Shown piece after piece: positions 1 to 9,303 of a stretch of DNA of 58,306 nt (positions are counted from its first letter, which is position 1; each line of letters starts with the position of its first letter). Made by a program: the position numbers and the translations under genes. The stretch is taken from NCBI GenBank assembly GCA_964558115.1, contig CAZLCI010000003.1, positions 1 through 58,306 of the forward strand, in the 5' to 3' direction. The stretch comes from UBA3496 sp964558115. GTDB lineage: Bacteria > UBA8248. The notes under the pieces are model-generated. The model was not told where the DNA came from, did no database searches, and was given only the letters and a program-made list of their open reading frames with translations.

Positions 1-5
1 AAACA

Positions 6-1202
6 ATGCAAAACGAAAAACTGTACCCGAGATTTTCAGATACCGAATACAAAAGAAGATACAGAGAAATAAGAAAACATATGAAGAAAAAAGGATTAAG
101 TGCGCTTATTTTTTATGGTGACTCAGGAATGGCGGGCGGAAACCAAGCAAATATCAAATATGTAACAAATTACAAAGATCCTGTTAGTAGTTTTCTCTTT
201 TTTCCCATTAAAGGAAGCGCTAATCTTTTTATTTCAAACAGGCTATATCTTCCATATGCCAAAACAGCTAGTAATATACCAAATCGAACCAATGCCGTAG
301 ATTACGAACCTGGCAAAAGGCTCTCTGAAAAAATCAATCAACTTGGACTTGAAAAATCAAAAATTGGGTTAGTCGGTTTTCGAGGTATTCTAAAAGTTTC
401 TATGCCATACAGTGTCATTGATGAACTAAGAACAAACTTTAAAAAAGCCTCTTTTGATGATGCAACCGATATTCTTACACAAGTTAGATTACTCAAAAGT
501 GAAGAAGAAATGAGGTGGTTTCGAAAAGGCGCAGAATTAACGGATATGGCATTTTATGCATTAGAAAAAAAATCAAAAATTGGTATGTCCGAGTTTGAAT
601 TGGCATCAATTATAACTAGCTCTTACATGCCTAAAGGTGGCGGTGCACAACTAGTTTTTATAGGTTCTACTTCCATGAAAAAACCAGAACTCATTTTTCC
701 AAATCAATTTCCATCTCACAGAAAAATAAAAAGAGGGGATATAGTCCTCACTGAATTATCTGCTGATTATGAAATGTATTCTGGTCAAGCCCACAGACCC
801 ATCTCCGTGGGAAAGAAACCAGAACCTATTTATCAAGAACTTTTTGATGTGGGCGTCAAAACATACAATAATATCCTTAAAGCATTGAAACCAGGCGCAA
901 CAGAACGAGATATAATCCAAGCAGGATCCGTTTTGACTGATAGTGGATTTACAACTTTTGACACCACATTCCACGGTTGGGGTTTACTGATAGAAGACCC
1001 AAGAATTGATCTTTCCGGTTCTTTAATTACCAGACCTCAAAATAAAATTGTCTTTAAAAAAGGAATGTTAATGGTAATTCAACCTAACGTGGTAACTCCT
1101 GACAGCAAATATGGGTTGCAAGTAGGAAATCTTGTAGAGGTAACAGAAAAAGGTGCTAGATCTCTTCAAAAATTCCCTATGAAATTTATGAAAATTAGAT
1201 AA
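6..1202 (+). CDS. M24-fold (Xaa-Pro peptidase/creatinase-like) protein
   Basis: A 398-residue protein with the two-domain layout of the M24 family: a creatinase-type N-terminal domain (about residues 15-160) and a C-terminal pita-bread domain (about 165-398). Family-typical segments are seen, but the usual metal ligands look altered. The segment around residues 249-267 (LTELSADYEMYSGQAHRPI) lacks the two Asp, Q359 stands where a Glu is normal, and N375 replaces the second conserved acidic residue; H323 is kept. It may therefore be a metal-independent hydrolase of the creatinase sort or a non-peptidase. The ATG lies five bases from the window edge, so upstream context is unknown. Fold assignment is fairly sure; substrate is not. 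Confidence 0.75.
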   Translation: MQNEKLYPRFSDTEYKRRYREIRKHMKKKGLSALIFYGDSGMAGGNQANIKYVTNYKDPVSSFLFFPIKGSANLFISNRLYLPYAKTASNIPNRTNAVDYEPGKRLSEKINQLGLEKSKIGLVGFRGILKVSMPYSVIDELRTNFKKASFDDATDILTQVRLLKSEEEMRWFRKGAELTDMAFYALEKKSKIGMSEFELASIITSSYMPKGGGAQLVFIGSTSMKKPELIFPNQFPSHRKIKRGDIVLTELSADYEMYSGQAHRPISVGKKPEPIYQELFDVGVKTYNNILKALKPGATERDIIQAGSVLTDSGFTTFDTTFHGWGLLIEDPRIDLSGSLITRPQNKIVFKKGMLMVIQPNVVTPDSKYGLQVGNLVEVTEKGARSLQKFPMKFMKIR

Positions 1203-1216
1203 AAAATGAAAAAATC

Positions 1217-1717
1217 TTATTTTTGAAAATGTCGATTAATTTTCTCTTTCAGCCCATCAGCAAAAGAAGATTTTAGATTAAGAAGTTTCTTATAATCCTG
1301 TATTGCTTTTTCTTTTTTTCCAAGCTTGGCATATGCTATAGCACGATACTCGAGTGCCTCTTCGTAATTTTCCTTAAGACTAAGTGCAATATCATAGGCC
1401 CTAATAGCTTCGGCAATTTTTCCAGATTGTCTTAAAGAATAACCAAGCATATTCAACGCCTTATGATCCTTTTGATCTTTTTGAATTGCTTGTCTGAAAC
1501 TTTTAATTGCATCTAACCAATTTCCTTTGGAAACAAAATCTCTTCCCTTCTGATAAAAATTTTCAGAAGTTTTATTTGTTTTTGGTGCAGGATCATCCGC
1601 AGAAAAAGTTATAAGAGGATTGAAAATAACGAAGAAAAACAAAAATGCTAATCGAAAAATAATCTGCAAGGTTATTACTTTTAACAAAGAAAAAACACGA
1701 GAAAACATAAGTTGCAC
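1217..1717 (-). CDS. TPR-repeat protein with N-terminal signal/anchor
   Basis: A 166-residue protein. A long hydrophobic stretch at about residues 15-40 looks like a signal peptide or membrane anchor, ending near FSADDP. After it come two to three tetratricopeptide repeats (about 52-155) with the usual small/large residue spacing (GYSLRQSGKIAEAIRAYDIAL, AIAYAKLGKKEKAIQDYKKLL in adjoining stretches). TPR proteins are protein-protein adaptors; no enzyme domain is visible. It starts 8 bases after atpC on the same strand, so it probably rides on the ATP synthase transcript, but a role in ATP synthase assembly is only a guess from position. It faces the M24 gene tail to tail. Confidence 0.75.
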   Translation of the reverse strand: MQLMFSRVFSLLKVITLQIIFRLAFLFFFVIFNPLITFSADDPAPKTNKTSENFYQKGRDFVSKGNWLDAIKSFRQAIQKDQKDHKALNMLGYSLRQSGKIAEAIRAYDIALSLKENYEEALEYRAIAYAKLGKKEKAIQDYKKLLNLKSSFADGLKEKINRHFQK

Positions 1718-1724
1718 TCTATAA

Positions 1725-2144
1725 TTAATTTAAGCCACTTTCTCGCGCAACGGATATTCTTGTAGATGCACGTTTTAGGGCAAGCTCGGCTCGTTCAAAA
1801 TCAAAAACAGAATCATCCTCAGAAGACATTCGGGTTTTTGCTCTTTCTAGTGCTTTTTCAGCTCTTTCTATATCAACGTCTTCTGCACGTTCAGCAACTT
1901 CAGCTAAAACTGTAACTTTATTCATACCTACTTCAGCATACCCTTTTATAACAGAAACAAAATAACTTGCGCTGTTCATTCTATAAGTAAGCACACCTAC
2001 GCCAAGCTGACAAAGATATGTAGTATGATCTGGTAAAATTCCAAATTCTCCATAAAAACCAGGAGCAGTCACTTCGTCTACTTCTGCTGACATTAATTTC
2101 TTTTCAGGTGTAACAATATCTAACAGTATTTTTCCATTTACCAT
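1725..2144 (-). CDS. atpC: F1 ATP synthase epsilon subunit
   Basis: A 139-residue epsilon subunit of the F1 central stalk, which couples rotation to catalysis and can inhibit ATP hydrolysis. The N-terminal beta-sandwich is clear (LDIVTPEKKLMSAEVDEVTAPGFYGEFGILPDHT region, residues 7-41), followed by the C-terminal two-helix domain rich in Glu, Arg and Ala (about 88-135). Length fits the family. It is the last F1 gene and starts two bases after the atpD stop, which implies one transcript with translational coupling. Confidence 0.96.
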   Translation of the reverse strand: MVNGKILLDIVTPEKKLMSAEVDEVTAPGFYGEFGILPDHTTYLCQLGVGVLTYRMNSASYFVSVIKGYAEVGMNKVTVLAEVAERAEDVDIERAEKALERAKTRMSSEDDSVFDFERAELALKRASTRISVARESGLN

Positions 2145-2146
2145 TT

Positions 2147-3568
2147 TTATACTTTAGCTCCTAAAGATTCTGCTTTTTCTTTCGCAGATTCTAAATCTCC
2201 TACCATATAGAATGCTTGTTCAGGAAGATGATCTACATTTCCTTCAGCTAACTCTTTAAAACCCTTAATTGTTTTTTCTAAGGGTACGTATACTCCAGGA
2301 GTTCCGGTAAACTGCTGCGCAACAAAGAAAGGTTGACTTAAGAAACGTTGTATTTTCCTTGCTCTTGAAACTATCAGCTTGTCATCCTCTGACAATTCAT
2401 CCATTCCAAGAATAGCAATAATATCTTGTAGTTCTTTATATTTTTGAAGAATTTGCTGTACGTTTCTTGCAACCCCATAATGTTCTTCGCCAAGAATTCT
2501 TGGATCAAGAATTCTACTTGTGGAATCTAATGGATCAACAGATGGATAAATACCTAATTCTGCAATTTGACGCGAAAGAACAGTAGTTGCATCTAAATGA
2601 GCAAATGCCGTTGCGGGTGCAGGGTCTGTTAAATCATCTGCAGGAACATAAATCGCTTGAACAGAAGTAATTGACCCTTTCTTGGTGGAAGTAATTCTTT
2701 CTTGTAGTTCACCCATTTCGGAAGCGAGGTTTGGCTGATAACCAACAGCACTAGGCATTCTTCCCAAAAGGGCGGACACCTCTGAACCAGCTTGTGTAAA
2801 TCTGAAAATATTATCTACAAAGAACAACACATCCTGTCCTTCTACATCACGAAAGTATTCGGCTAAAGTTAATCCTGTTAGACCAACACGCAATCTGGCC
2901 CCAGGAGGTTCGGTCATCTGACCATAAACTAGACCAACGCTATCTAAAACACCAGACTCTTCCATTTCACGATACAAATCGTTTCCTTCTCTAGTTCTTT
3001 CACCCACACCAGTAAAAACACTAGTTCCCGAATGCTCGGTAGAAATATTATGAATCAATTCCATAATAAGAACTGTTTTCCCAACACCAGCACCGCCAAA
3101 GAGGCCAGTTTTACCACCCTTGGTATAAGGTTCAAGAAGATCTACAACCTTGATACCCGTCTCAAGCATATCGGTATTTGGGTTTTGATCTTCTAAGCTA
3201 GGAGCAGATCTATGAATAGGCGAACGTTCTTCTGTCTGAACAGGACCCTTACCGTCTACAGGTTCGCCAATAACATTCAAAATTCTTCCTAACGCTTCTT
3301 TCCCAACAGGAATTTTAATTGGATCTCCAGTATCAGTAACTTTTAATCCACGAACCAAACCATCTGTTGGTTCCATTGAAACTGTACGAACAGTTGATTC
3401 ACCAAGGTGTAGGGAAACTTCTACTACTACTTCATCCCTTTCCCCTTCGGCGACTGTAGAAGAATCTTTTTTAACAACCAGAGCATTTTTTAACTCGGGG
3501 AGATTACCATCTTCAAATTCCACGTCGATAACCGGACCAATGATTTGTGTTACGCGACCTTCATTCAT
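2147..3568 (-). CDS. atpD: F1 ATP synthase beta subunit
   Basis: The 473-residue catalytic beta subunit of F1 ATP synthase. The Walker A P-loop GGAGVGKTVLIMELI (about residue 157) and the signature ALLGRMPSAVGYQP, which contains the catalytic-site region, are both intact. The N-terminal beta-barrel begins GRVTQIIGPVIDVEF as is usual. Length is standard. The gene sits between atpG and atpC in the conventional order. Its start ATG is preceded by a purine-rich AGGAG-type site in the 54-base atpG-atpD gap. Confidence 0.98.
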   Translation of the reverse strand: MNEGRVTQIIGPVIDVEFEDGNLPELKNALVVKKDSSTVAEGERDEVVVEVSLHLGESTVRTVSMEPTDGLVRGLKVTDTGDPIKIPVGKEALGRILNVIGEPVDGKGPVQTEERSPIHRSAPSLEDQNPNTDMLETGIKVVDLLEPYTKGGKTGLFGGAGVGKTVLIMELIHNISTEHSGTSVFTGVGERTREGNDLYREMEESGVLDSVGLVYGQMTEPPGARLRVGLTGLTLAEYFRDVEGQDVLFFVDNIFRFTQAGSEVSALLGRMPSAVGYQPNLASEMGELQERITSTKKGSITSVQAIYVPADDLTDPAPATAFAHLDATTVLSRQIAELGIYPSVDPLDSTSRILDPRILGEEHYGVARNVQQILQKYKELQDIIAILGMDELSEDDKLIVSRARKIQRFLSQPFFVAQQFTGTPGVYVPLEKTIKGFKELAEGNVDHLPEQAFYMVGDLESAKEKAESLGAKV

Positions 3569-3622
3569 TCTTGACTCCTTTATATTTCTAAAAAATCAAT
3601 ATTTTTAATTTTTTTTAAAACT

Positions 3623-4507
3623 TTAACCTGCTAACGCATCTGCACCAGATACGACTTCAAGTAATTCTGTAGTAATAGATGCTTGTCGAACACGATTCAT
3701 CTGCAATGTAAGCGTTCCAATCATCTCTTCCGCATTTCTAGATGCATTATCCATCGCAATCATTCTAGAACCAAATTCACTTGCCTCTGCATCGAGAAGG
3801 GCACGATATACTTGCGCGTTAATATGTTTTGGCAAAATATCTATTAAGACCTCTTCTAAAGATGGTTCAAAAATATAATCAGAAACAACAGGCTCCCCCT
3901 CTTCATCTATTCCCTCTGGAACAGGTGAGGAAAGCGGTAATAAGCGTGTAATTGTAGGTTGTTGGCTTATCACTGATTTAAATTCCGTTGTCAAAAGATG
4001 TACTTCACCTATTTCATTATCTAAAAAACTTTGCACAAGTAGATCGCTAATAGTTTCAGCTAATGAAAAGTTTATTCGGCCGTAAACATCAGGAAATTCA
4101 TCTTTAAAAGTATAATTTCTTCTAGAAAAAAATTCTCGTCCTTTATTTCCAATTACCGTAATTAAAGTTTCTTTATTCTCTGCCTCACGTTCTTGAAGAA
4201 ACTGCATCCCTTCTCGTAGAAGATTCGTATTGTAACCACCACACAAACCTCTATCAGAAGTAATTACAATTAAAAGTACTTTTTGATCATCAGTATCACT
4301 CTTTAAAAGAGGATGTGCATCCTGATCTACGTGTAACGATAAAGAGTTCACAAGTTCAGATATTTTGTCACTATACGGCCTCGCATTTTCAATGCGTTCT
4401 TGACAACGTCTCACTTTAGAAGCGGCCACTAATTTCATAGCACGTGTTATTTGTTGTGTGTTTTTGACACTTCGTATTCGCTGTTTAAAATCTCTTGTAG
4501 AAGCCAT
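3623..4507 (-). CDS. atpG: F1 ATP synthase gamma subunit
   Basis: The 294-residue gamma subunit, the rotating shaft of F1. The N-terminal coiled-coil helix (STRDFKQRIRSVKNTQQITRAMKLVAASK) and C-terminal helix (EMIGTLTLQMNRVRQASITTELLEVVSGADAL) that pack in the alpha3beta3 hexamer are both recognisable; the middle Rossmann-like domain includes SDRGLCGGYNTNL. Length matches the family. The gene begins 9 bases after atpA on the same strand. Confidence 0.97.
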   Translation of the reverse strand: MASTRDFKQRIRSVKNTQQITRAMKLVAASKVRRCQERIENARPYSDKISELVNSLSLHVDQDAHPLLKSDTDDQKVLLIVITSDRGLCGGYNTNLLREGMQFLQEREAENKETLITVIGNKGREFFSRRNYTFKDEFPDVYGRINFSLAETISDLLVQSFLDNEIGEVHLLTTEFKSVISQQPTITRLLPLSSPVPEGIDEEGEPVVSDYIFEPSLEEVLIDILPKHINAQVYRALLDAEASEFGSRMIAMDNASRNAEEMIGTLTLQMNRVRQASITTELLEVVSGADALAG

Positions 4508-4516
4508 TAAAATTCC

Positions 4517-6055
4517 TTAGGAAGAAGTCTCTGCAGGAGTACTTTCTTCTTTCTTTATAGTTTTAATAAATTCATCTATAGCAGATTTGAGAGCCTCTCT
4601 AATTTCATCCGTAAGTTCAGGCTTTTCTTTTAAATCATTTACAACTTGAGAATGACCAGCATCCATGAAAGCCAAGAAATCATTATTCACTGTCTCTATA
4701 TCTTCTAACGGAACTTCATCTAAATAACCTTCAGTTCCTAAGAAAATAGACATAATCTGACGATGGACCTCTTGAGGCTGGTACTGAGGCTGTTTTAAAA
4801 GTTCTGTTAATCTAGAACCTCTAGCTAACTGCGCCTGAGTGGCAGCATCTAATTCAGAACCAAATTGTGCAAAAGCCGCCATTTCCCTGTACTGAGCTAA
4901 ATCTAATCTTAGAGTACCCGCTACTTTTTTCATAGCCTTGTTCTGAGCAGCTCCTCCTACCCTAGATACTGAAAGTCCTACATTAATCGCCGGCCTTATT
5001 CCAGAGTGGAAAAGAGCAGACTCTAAATAAATCTGTCCATCTGTTATAGAAATAACATTCGTAGGAATATAAGCGGAAACGTCACCCGCCTGTGTTTCAA
5101 TAATAGGTAGTGCGGTTAAGGAACCACCGCCTTTTTCATCGCTAAGTTTAGCTGCTCTCTCAAGTAATCTGGAATGAAGATAAAAAACATCTCCTGGATA
5201 AGCCTCACGGCCTGGAGGTCTTCTCAACATAAGGGATAATTGCCTATATGCTGCAGCCTGTTTGGTTAAATCATCATATATAACTAGGGCATGCATGCCA
5301 TTATCTCTAAAATATTCCCCAATGGCACATCCAGAATAGGGGGAAATATATTGGAGCGGTGCAGGATCAGAAGCGGTAGCAGCTACAACTACTGTATATT
5401 CCATAGCACCATATTCTTCTAATGTACTTACAACTTGGGCTAAAGTTGAACGTTTTTGCCCTGTGCAAACATAAATACAGAAAACATCTGTATTTTTTTG
5501 GTTAATTATTGCATCTATTGCAATAGCCGTCTTTCCAGTTTGCCTGTCTCCAATTATCAGTTCTCTTTGACCACGACCAATAGGAACCATTCCATCAATT
5601 GCCTTAATTCCGGTTTGTAAAGGTTCTTCTACAGGTTGTCTATCTATCACACCAGGAGCAATTAACTCAATATTTTTAGCCTCATTGGTTTCAATTGGGC
5701 CTTTCCCATCTATAGGTTGCCCAAGAGCATTCACAACTCTGCCAGCCATAGCCTTTCCAACTGGGACTTCTACAATTCTATTCGTTCTTCGAACTTCATC
5801 CCCCTCTTTAATAGCACGATCATCTCCAAGCATAACTGCGCCAACATTATCAGTTTCAAGATTTAGGGCCATTCCATATAAATCCCCAGGAAACGAAAGA
5901 AGTTCTCCTGACATGCATTTTTCAAGGCCATAGATACGCGCAATTCCATCTCCAACTGAAATTACGGTGCCAGTTTCAGCCAATTCTACGGAAGACTCAA
6001 ATCCCTCAATTTGCTTTTGTATAATCTGGCTTATTTCTTCTGCACGAATTTGCAT
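4517..6055 (-). CDS. atpA: F1 ATP synthase alpha subunit
   Basis: The 512-residue non-catalytic alpha subunit. It has the P-loop GDRQTGKTAIAIDAI (about residue 169), the N-terminal barrel (GTVISVGDGIARIYGL) and the arginine-finger region ISVSRVGGAAQ-type segment (about 365). The C-terminal tail after residue 495 is short and rich in Lys, Glu and Ser. It lies between atpH and atpG in the conventional F1 order, 40 bases after atpH. Confidence 0.98.
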   Translation of the reverse strand: MQIRAEEISQIIQKQIEGFESSVELAETGTVISVGDGIARIYGLEKCMSGELLSFPGDLYGMALNLETDNVGAVMLGDDRAIKEGDEVRRTNRIVEVPVGKAMAGRVVNALGQPIDGKGPIETNEAKNIELIAPGVIDRQPVEEPLQTGIKAIDGMVPIGRGQRELIIGDRQTGKTAIAIDAIINQKNTDVFCIYVCTGQKRSTLAQVVSTLEEYGAMEYTVVVAATASDPAPLQYISPYSGCAIGEYFRDNGMHALVIYDDLTKQAAAYRQLSLMLRRPPGREAYPGDVFYLHSRLLERAAKLSDEKGGGSLTALPIIETQAGDVSAYIPTNVISITDGQIYLESALFHSGIRPAINVGLSVSRVGGAAQNKAMKKVAGTLRLDLAQYREMAAFAQFGSELDAATQAQLARGSRLTELLKQPQYQPQEVHRQIMSIFLGTEGYLDEVPLEDIETVNNDFLAFMDAGHSQVVNDLKEKPELTDEIREALKSAIDEFIKTIKKEESTPAETSS

Positions 6056-6095
6056 TTATTTTCCCCTCAATCCTTCATAAAAAATAATGTAATTT

Positions 6096-6638
6096 TTACT
6101 TATGTGTAAGCTCTTGACGAAGGTTCCTTAATTGATTTTTTAAACTTCCGTCCATGATAACACTACCCATCTTACAAGATACACCGCCAATCAATTCCTT
6201 GTCTGTTACTACATTTAAAAGAACTTCACACCCAGCAACTTCTGTTAGTTTTTCGTGGATCTTTTTTAAAACTTCTGGGTCGAGTTCTGTGGCCGAACTA
6301 AGCTCTGCTCTAACACGACCTATTTTCTCATCTGAAATTTCTTGGTATTTAGACGAAATCGCAGGAAACTCATTTATCCTGTCATTTTCAATTAAAACAC
6401 GAATAAAATTTTTAATTAAATCGCTAGCTCCTGAAGAATCTAAAACCTGACCTAACATTTCAAGCTGTTTTTCTTTCGCAAATTTCGGGTTTTTCAACAA
6501 AACCTGAAGTTCTTTACTGCCTTCAAAGGCACTTGAAAATACACTCAGTTCCTCTCCTACTGCATCAAGCGTATTTTGCCTTTCTGCTATATTAGCCAGA
6601 GCCCTTGCATAACGTCTAGCACTTTCTCCACCTACCAA
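6096..6638 (-). CDS. atpH: F1 ATP synthase delta subunit
   Basis: A 180-residue delta (OSCP) subunit, which joins the peripheral stalk to the top of F1. The family-typical N-terminus (ARRYARALANIAERQ, about residues 6-21) and C-terminal part (ELIGGVSCKMGSVIMDGSLKNQLRNLRQEL) are seen. Length is standard. It starts two bases downstream of the second b-subunit gene, so the stalk genes look translationally coupled. Confidence 0.95.
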   Translation of the reverse strand: MVGGESARRYARALANIAERQNTLDAVGEELSVFSSAFEGSKELQVLLKNPKFAKEKQLEMLGQVLDSSGASDLIKNFIRVLIENDRINEFPAISSKYQEISDEKIGRVRAELSSATELDPEVLKKIHEKLTEVAGCEVLLNVVTDKELIGGVSCKMGSVIMDGSLKNQLRNLRQELTHK

Positions 6639-6640
6639 TT

Positions 6641-7390
6641 TTACCCCCTGCTAGTATTAGCAATATTATCTAAATATTGCTTCGAAAGACGTTCTTGATC
6701 TTCTTCTTTTAAATTCTTTTTTAAAATATCTTCCGCAATATCTACTGCAATTTTTGAAGCTTCTTCCTGAATCTCAGAAAGAGCTTTATTCATCTCCAAT
6801 TCTATAGCATTACTTGCTTGATCTAGAAGACGTTTTGCCTGTGTTTCTGAATCTTCTTCAAGTCTAGTTTTTATTTTTTCTAGTTCTTTTTCACCTTCTA
6901 AACGCACATTGTTAAGTTCTGCTTCTAAATCTGCTACTTTAGACCGTTGCACTTCTAATTGCTTCTCTGCTTCTACTCTTGCTTTTTCTGAATCTTCAAG
7001 CGCCTTACGTATTCCGTCTCTTCTCTCACGGAAAAAATTCTTTAAAGGTTTTGAAAGAAGCTTATAGAGTATTCCAACAACTATTAGAGTATTAACGATC
7101 TTAAAGATTTCTTCGTTAAGATTAAAAACTTTATGATGCGTATCGCTTGCCGCTTCTAAAAATCCAACAGAATAAAGTAAAAAGAAAAGGCCAACACTAA
7201 AAATATTCAACAACTTATATGCCATTTTTTTCAGATCTGTTTTTGCCTTTAAAGAATGATTTTCAATTTTTTCACGTGCGTTGACTATATCTATTTGAGG
7301 ATTTTCCTTAAACTCTTCCTCTTTGCACAAGAATTTATTCGTCATTTCTTGTTCGAAGGTAGATTGTTTTTGGTTTTCTTTTGTATTCAT
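6641..7390 (-). CDS. atpF: ATP synthase b subunit with N-terminal extension
   Basis: A 249-residue peripheral-stalk b subunit, long for the family (usually about 155-200). The core begins with a membrane segment near residues 95-113 (IFKIVNTLIVVGILYKLL), then a long charged coiled coil (about 120-240). In front lie about 55 charged residues and another hydrophobic segment (about 60-81) ending EAASD, like a signal peptide. A possible alternative start is the internal Met at residue 57 (MAYKLLNIF), which would give a normal length. An AGGA 9 bases before the first ATG favours the long form. The 12-base gap to the preceding b-type gene indicates a paired b/b' stalk. Confidence 0.85.
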   Translation of the reverse strand: MNTKENQKQSTFEQEMTNKFLCKEEEFKENPQIDIVNAREKIENHSLKAKTDLKKMAYKLLNIFSVGLFFLLYSVGFLEAASDTHHKVFNLNEEIFKIVNTLIVVGILYKLLSKPLKNFFRERRDGIRKALEDSEKARVEAEKQLEVQRSKVADLEAELNNVRLEGEKELEKIKTRLEEDSETQAKRLLDQASNAIELEMNKALSEIQEEASKIAVDIAEDILKKNLKEEDQERLSKQYLDNIANTSRG

Positions 7391-7401
7391 TTTTTTAAAT
7401 C

Positions 7402-7989
7402 CTAAGCTACATTTCTTCCGGCTAATCGATTTGCAATTTGGGAAGCAAGTCCGTTAGCCATTTCTTTTAATTCAGTCCGAGCTTTTGTCGCTTCTGCAGA
7501 AATTCTATCGCGTGCTTGAGATAAATCTTTCGAAGCATTTTCCTTGATCTCAGCCTGTTTTTTTAGTGATTCATTAGTAATTTGTTGTTGCAAGGACACT
7601 ATCCTTTCGTTGTTTTCTCTTCTTATTTCAGCAAGTGAGTCTTCATACTGTGTAATATATCCCATTGCCTCTTTTTGATCTCTTTCAGAAGATGAAAGAT
7701 TATTCTCAATTTCCGAATCTCTGGTCTGCATGTGTGTTCTAAGTGGTTTGATAAGAATTATATTTAACAAAATCAAAAAAACTAGAAAATTTGCCCATTG
7801 AATCAAAATAATTATAGGATTTAAAACTAAAGCACCCTTGCCAATATTAAAACTTCTAATCCAATCCCTTCCTGCATTTGCTTCTCCTCCTGCAGCAAAA
7901 ACATCCGAGGCCAAAACTAGCAAAATAGATGAAATAAAAAGAAGTAAAAATAGCCTAAAAAAACAACGAGGAAAGAACATAGATTTCAT
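7402..7989 (-). CDS. ATP synthase b' subunit with signal-like N-terminus
   Basis: A 195-residue protein with a hydrophobic signal-like N-terminus (about residues 8-32, ending VFAAGG), a second membrane segment (about 58-80) and a charged alpha-helical coiled coil (about 88-190). This layout is that of the b or b' subunit of the F-type peripheral stalk. It is the first gene of the F1 block and is followed by a second, different b-type gene. Two b genes in tandem, separate from the a and c genes, is an arrangement known from several deltaproteobacterial-type and other lineages. I call this one b' only from position. Confidence 0.85.
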   Translation of the reverse strand: MKSMFFPRCFFRLFLLLFISSILLVLASDVFAAGGEANAGRDWIRSFNIGKGALVLNPIIILIQWANFLVFLILLNIILIKPLRTHMQTRDSEIENNLSSSERDQKEAMGYITQYEDSLAEIRRENNERIVSLQQQITNESLKKQAEIKENASKDLSQARDRISAEATKARTELKEMANGLASQIANRLAGRNVA

Positions 7990-8263
7990 CTGTACTCCCT
8001 GAAAAACAAAAACAATGCCAACGAAAACATAATCAAAAATATAAGAAAAAAAACAAAAACTAACTATGGAAAAAAGCCAAACTAACTTTCCACATTAAAT
8101 AAGTCAAGCCCTTGTTAAAACGAAGATAAAAAAATTGGATAGTTGTATTTACCATGAAAAGAACAGAATGTTATATGATAGTTAAAATATGATTTTAAAT
8201 ATTAAAACACTTCCAGTTCGACTTGTACTTTAGTCTAAAAGTATTGCTTCTATGGAGGAAAAA
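7990..8263. other. Divergent intergenic region (ATP synthase / FAH hydrolase)
   Basis: About 270 AT-rich bases between two divergent genes. On the minus strand, TTGACT (8107-8102) is followed 17 bases later by a weak TAGTTT, a possible promoter for the ATP synthase genes. On the plus strand the only clear signal is GGAGG at 8254-8258, the ribosome binding site of the next gene. I see no RNA gene or conserved riboswitch. Confidence 0.4.
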
Positions 8264-9259
8264 ATGAAATTTGTTACCTATGAAATAGATTCCAAAATAT
8301 CGAGAATTTCTCGTATTGGTCTACTTGCTAATTTAAATGAAACTGAGGTTGTATTAGATCTTAATTTATCTTTTGCTTCTCTATTAAAGGAAAAAGGTAA
8401 CGAACCAAGATATCTTGAGTATGCTAATTTTCGGATTCCACAAACAATGTGTAATTTCATCGCTGGAGGAGATCCTTCGCTTGAAGCAGCAAAAGAAGCT
8501 CTTGATTACATAAGAGTTATTGGGACAAAAGGTAAAGGGCCAAATGGGGAACAAATAATTTGGCCATTAGAAGAAATTCATATATGTGCACCTGTTCCAG
8601 AACCCGTAAGTTTTAGAGATTTTTTAATACATGAAGGCCATAAATCTGCTGGAGCAAAAAGAAGAAATACTACAATAGATCCTATTTGGTACGAATTGCC
8701 ATCTTGTTATAAAGGAAATAGGCTTTCTATAATCGGTCCAGAAGAGAACTTAAAGTGGCCAAATTACACTCGCAAACTTGATTATGAGCTTGAACTTGGA
8801 ATGTTTATTGGTAAAAAAGGTAAGGATATAAAAGAAACTGAGGCCATGGATCATGTTTTCGGATTCACTGTTTTAAACGATTTTAGTGCAAGAGATATTC
8901 AAATAAACGAAATGAAAAATTGGCTTGGTCCACATAAAGGGAAAGATTTTGGTACTGCAATTGGTCCATGTATTGTAACTAAGGATGAATTTAACCCAAA
9001 AGATGCAATTATGATCGCTAGAGTTAACAGCGAAGAATGGAGTCGAGGAAACTCAGGAGACGCTTTTTACAGTTGGGAAAAAATGATCGAATATGCATCA
9101 ATGGAAGAACAACTTATTCCTGGAGAAATGTTTGGTTCTGGAACGGTAGCAACTGGATGTGGCGCAGATTTAGATAGGTGGATACAACCTGGGGACGTTA
9201 TTGAACTAGAAATTGAAGGAATCGGTATTCTTAAAAATACAATTGTGAAAGAAAATTAA
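8264..9259 (+). CDS. Fumarylacetoacetate hydrolase (FAH) family protein
   Basis: A protein of about 331 residues of the FAH superfamily, which cleaves or isomerises carbon-carbon bonds of oxo-acids with a divalent metal. The C-terminal catalytic domain carries the metal-site pattern: E and E in LDYELELGMFIGKKG and D in VLNDFSARDIQ, and the GTVATGCGADL region that follows in the family. The ATG at 8264 is preferred to the one at 8252 because GGAGG at 8254-8258 stands five bases before it. The next gene, a crotonase, lies 44 bases on, suggesting an aromatic or acyl-CoA catabolic pair, substrate unknown. Confidence 0.88.
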   Translation: MKFVTYEIDSKISRISRIGLLANLNETEVVLDLNLSFASLLKEKGNEPRYLEYANFRIPQTMCNFIAGGDPSLEAAKEALDYIRVIGTKGKGPNGEQIIWPLEEIHICAPVPEPVSFRDFLIHEGHKSAGAKRRNTTIDPIWYELPSCYKGNRLSIIGPEENLKWPNYTRKLDYELELGMFIGKKGKDIKETEAMDHVFGFTVLNDFSARDIQINEMKNWLGPHKGKDFGTAIGPCIVTKDEFNPKDAIMIARVNSEEWSRGNSGDAFYSWEKMIEYASMEEQLIPGEMFGSGTVATGCGADLDRWIQPGDVIELEIEGIGILKNTIVKEN

Positions 9260-9303
9260 GAATATTTTTTAAAACATAAGCTTATACAAAAGAAAGGTAG
9301 AAT

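Noticed and set aside
5685..5933. Antisense open frame inside atpA
   Set aside because: Fully inside a conserved F1 alpha gene, with Ser/Pro-rich shadow composition.
7273..7278. CACGTG core as a further parS site
   Set aside because: Only the central six bases match; the flanks (TTTTTT and CGTTGA) do not. Same for 4441-4446.
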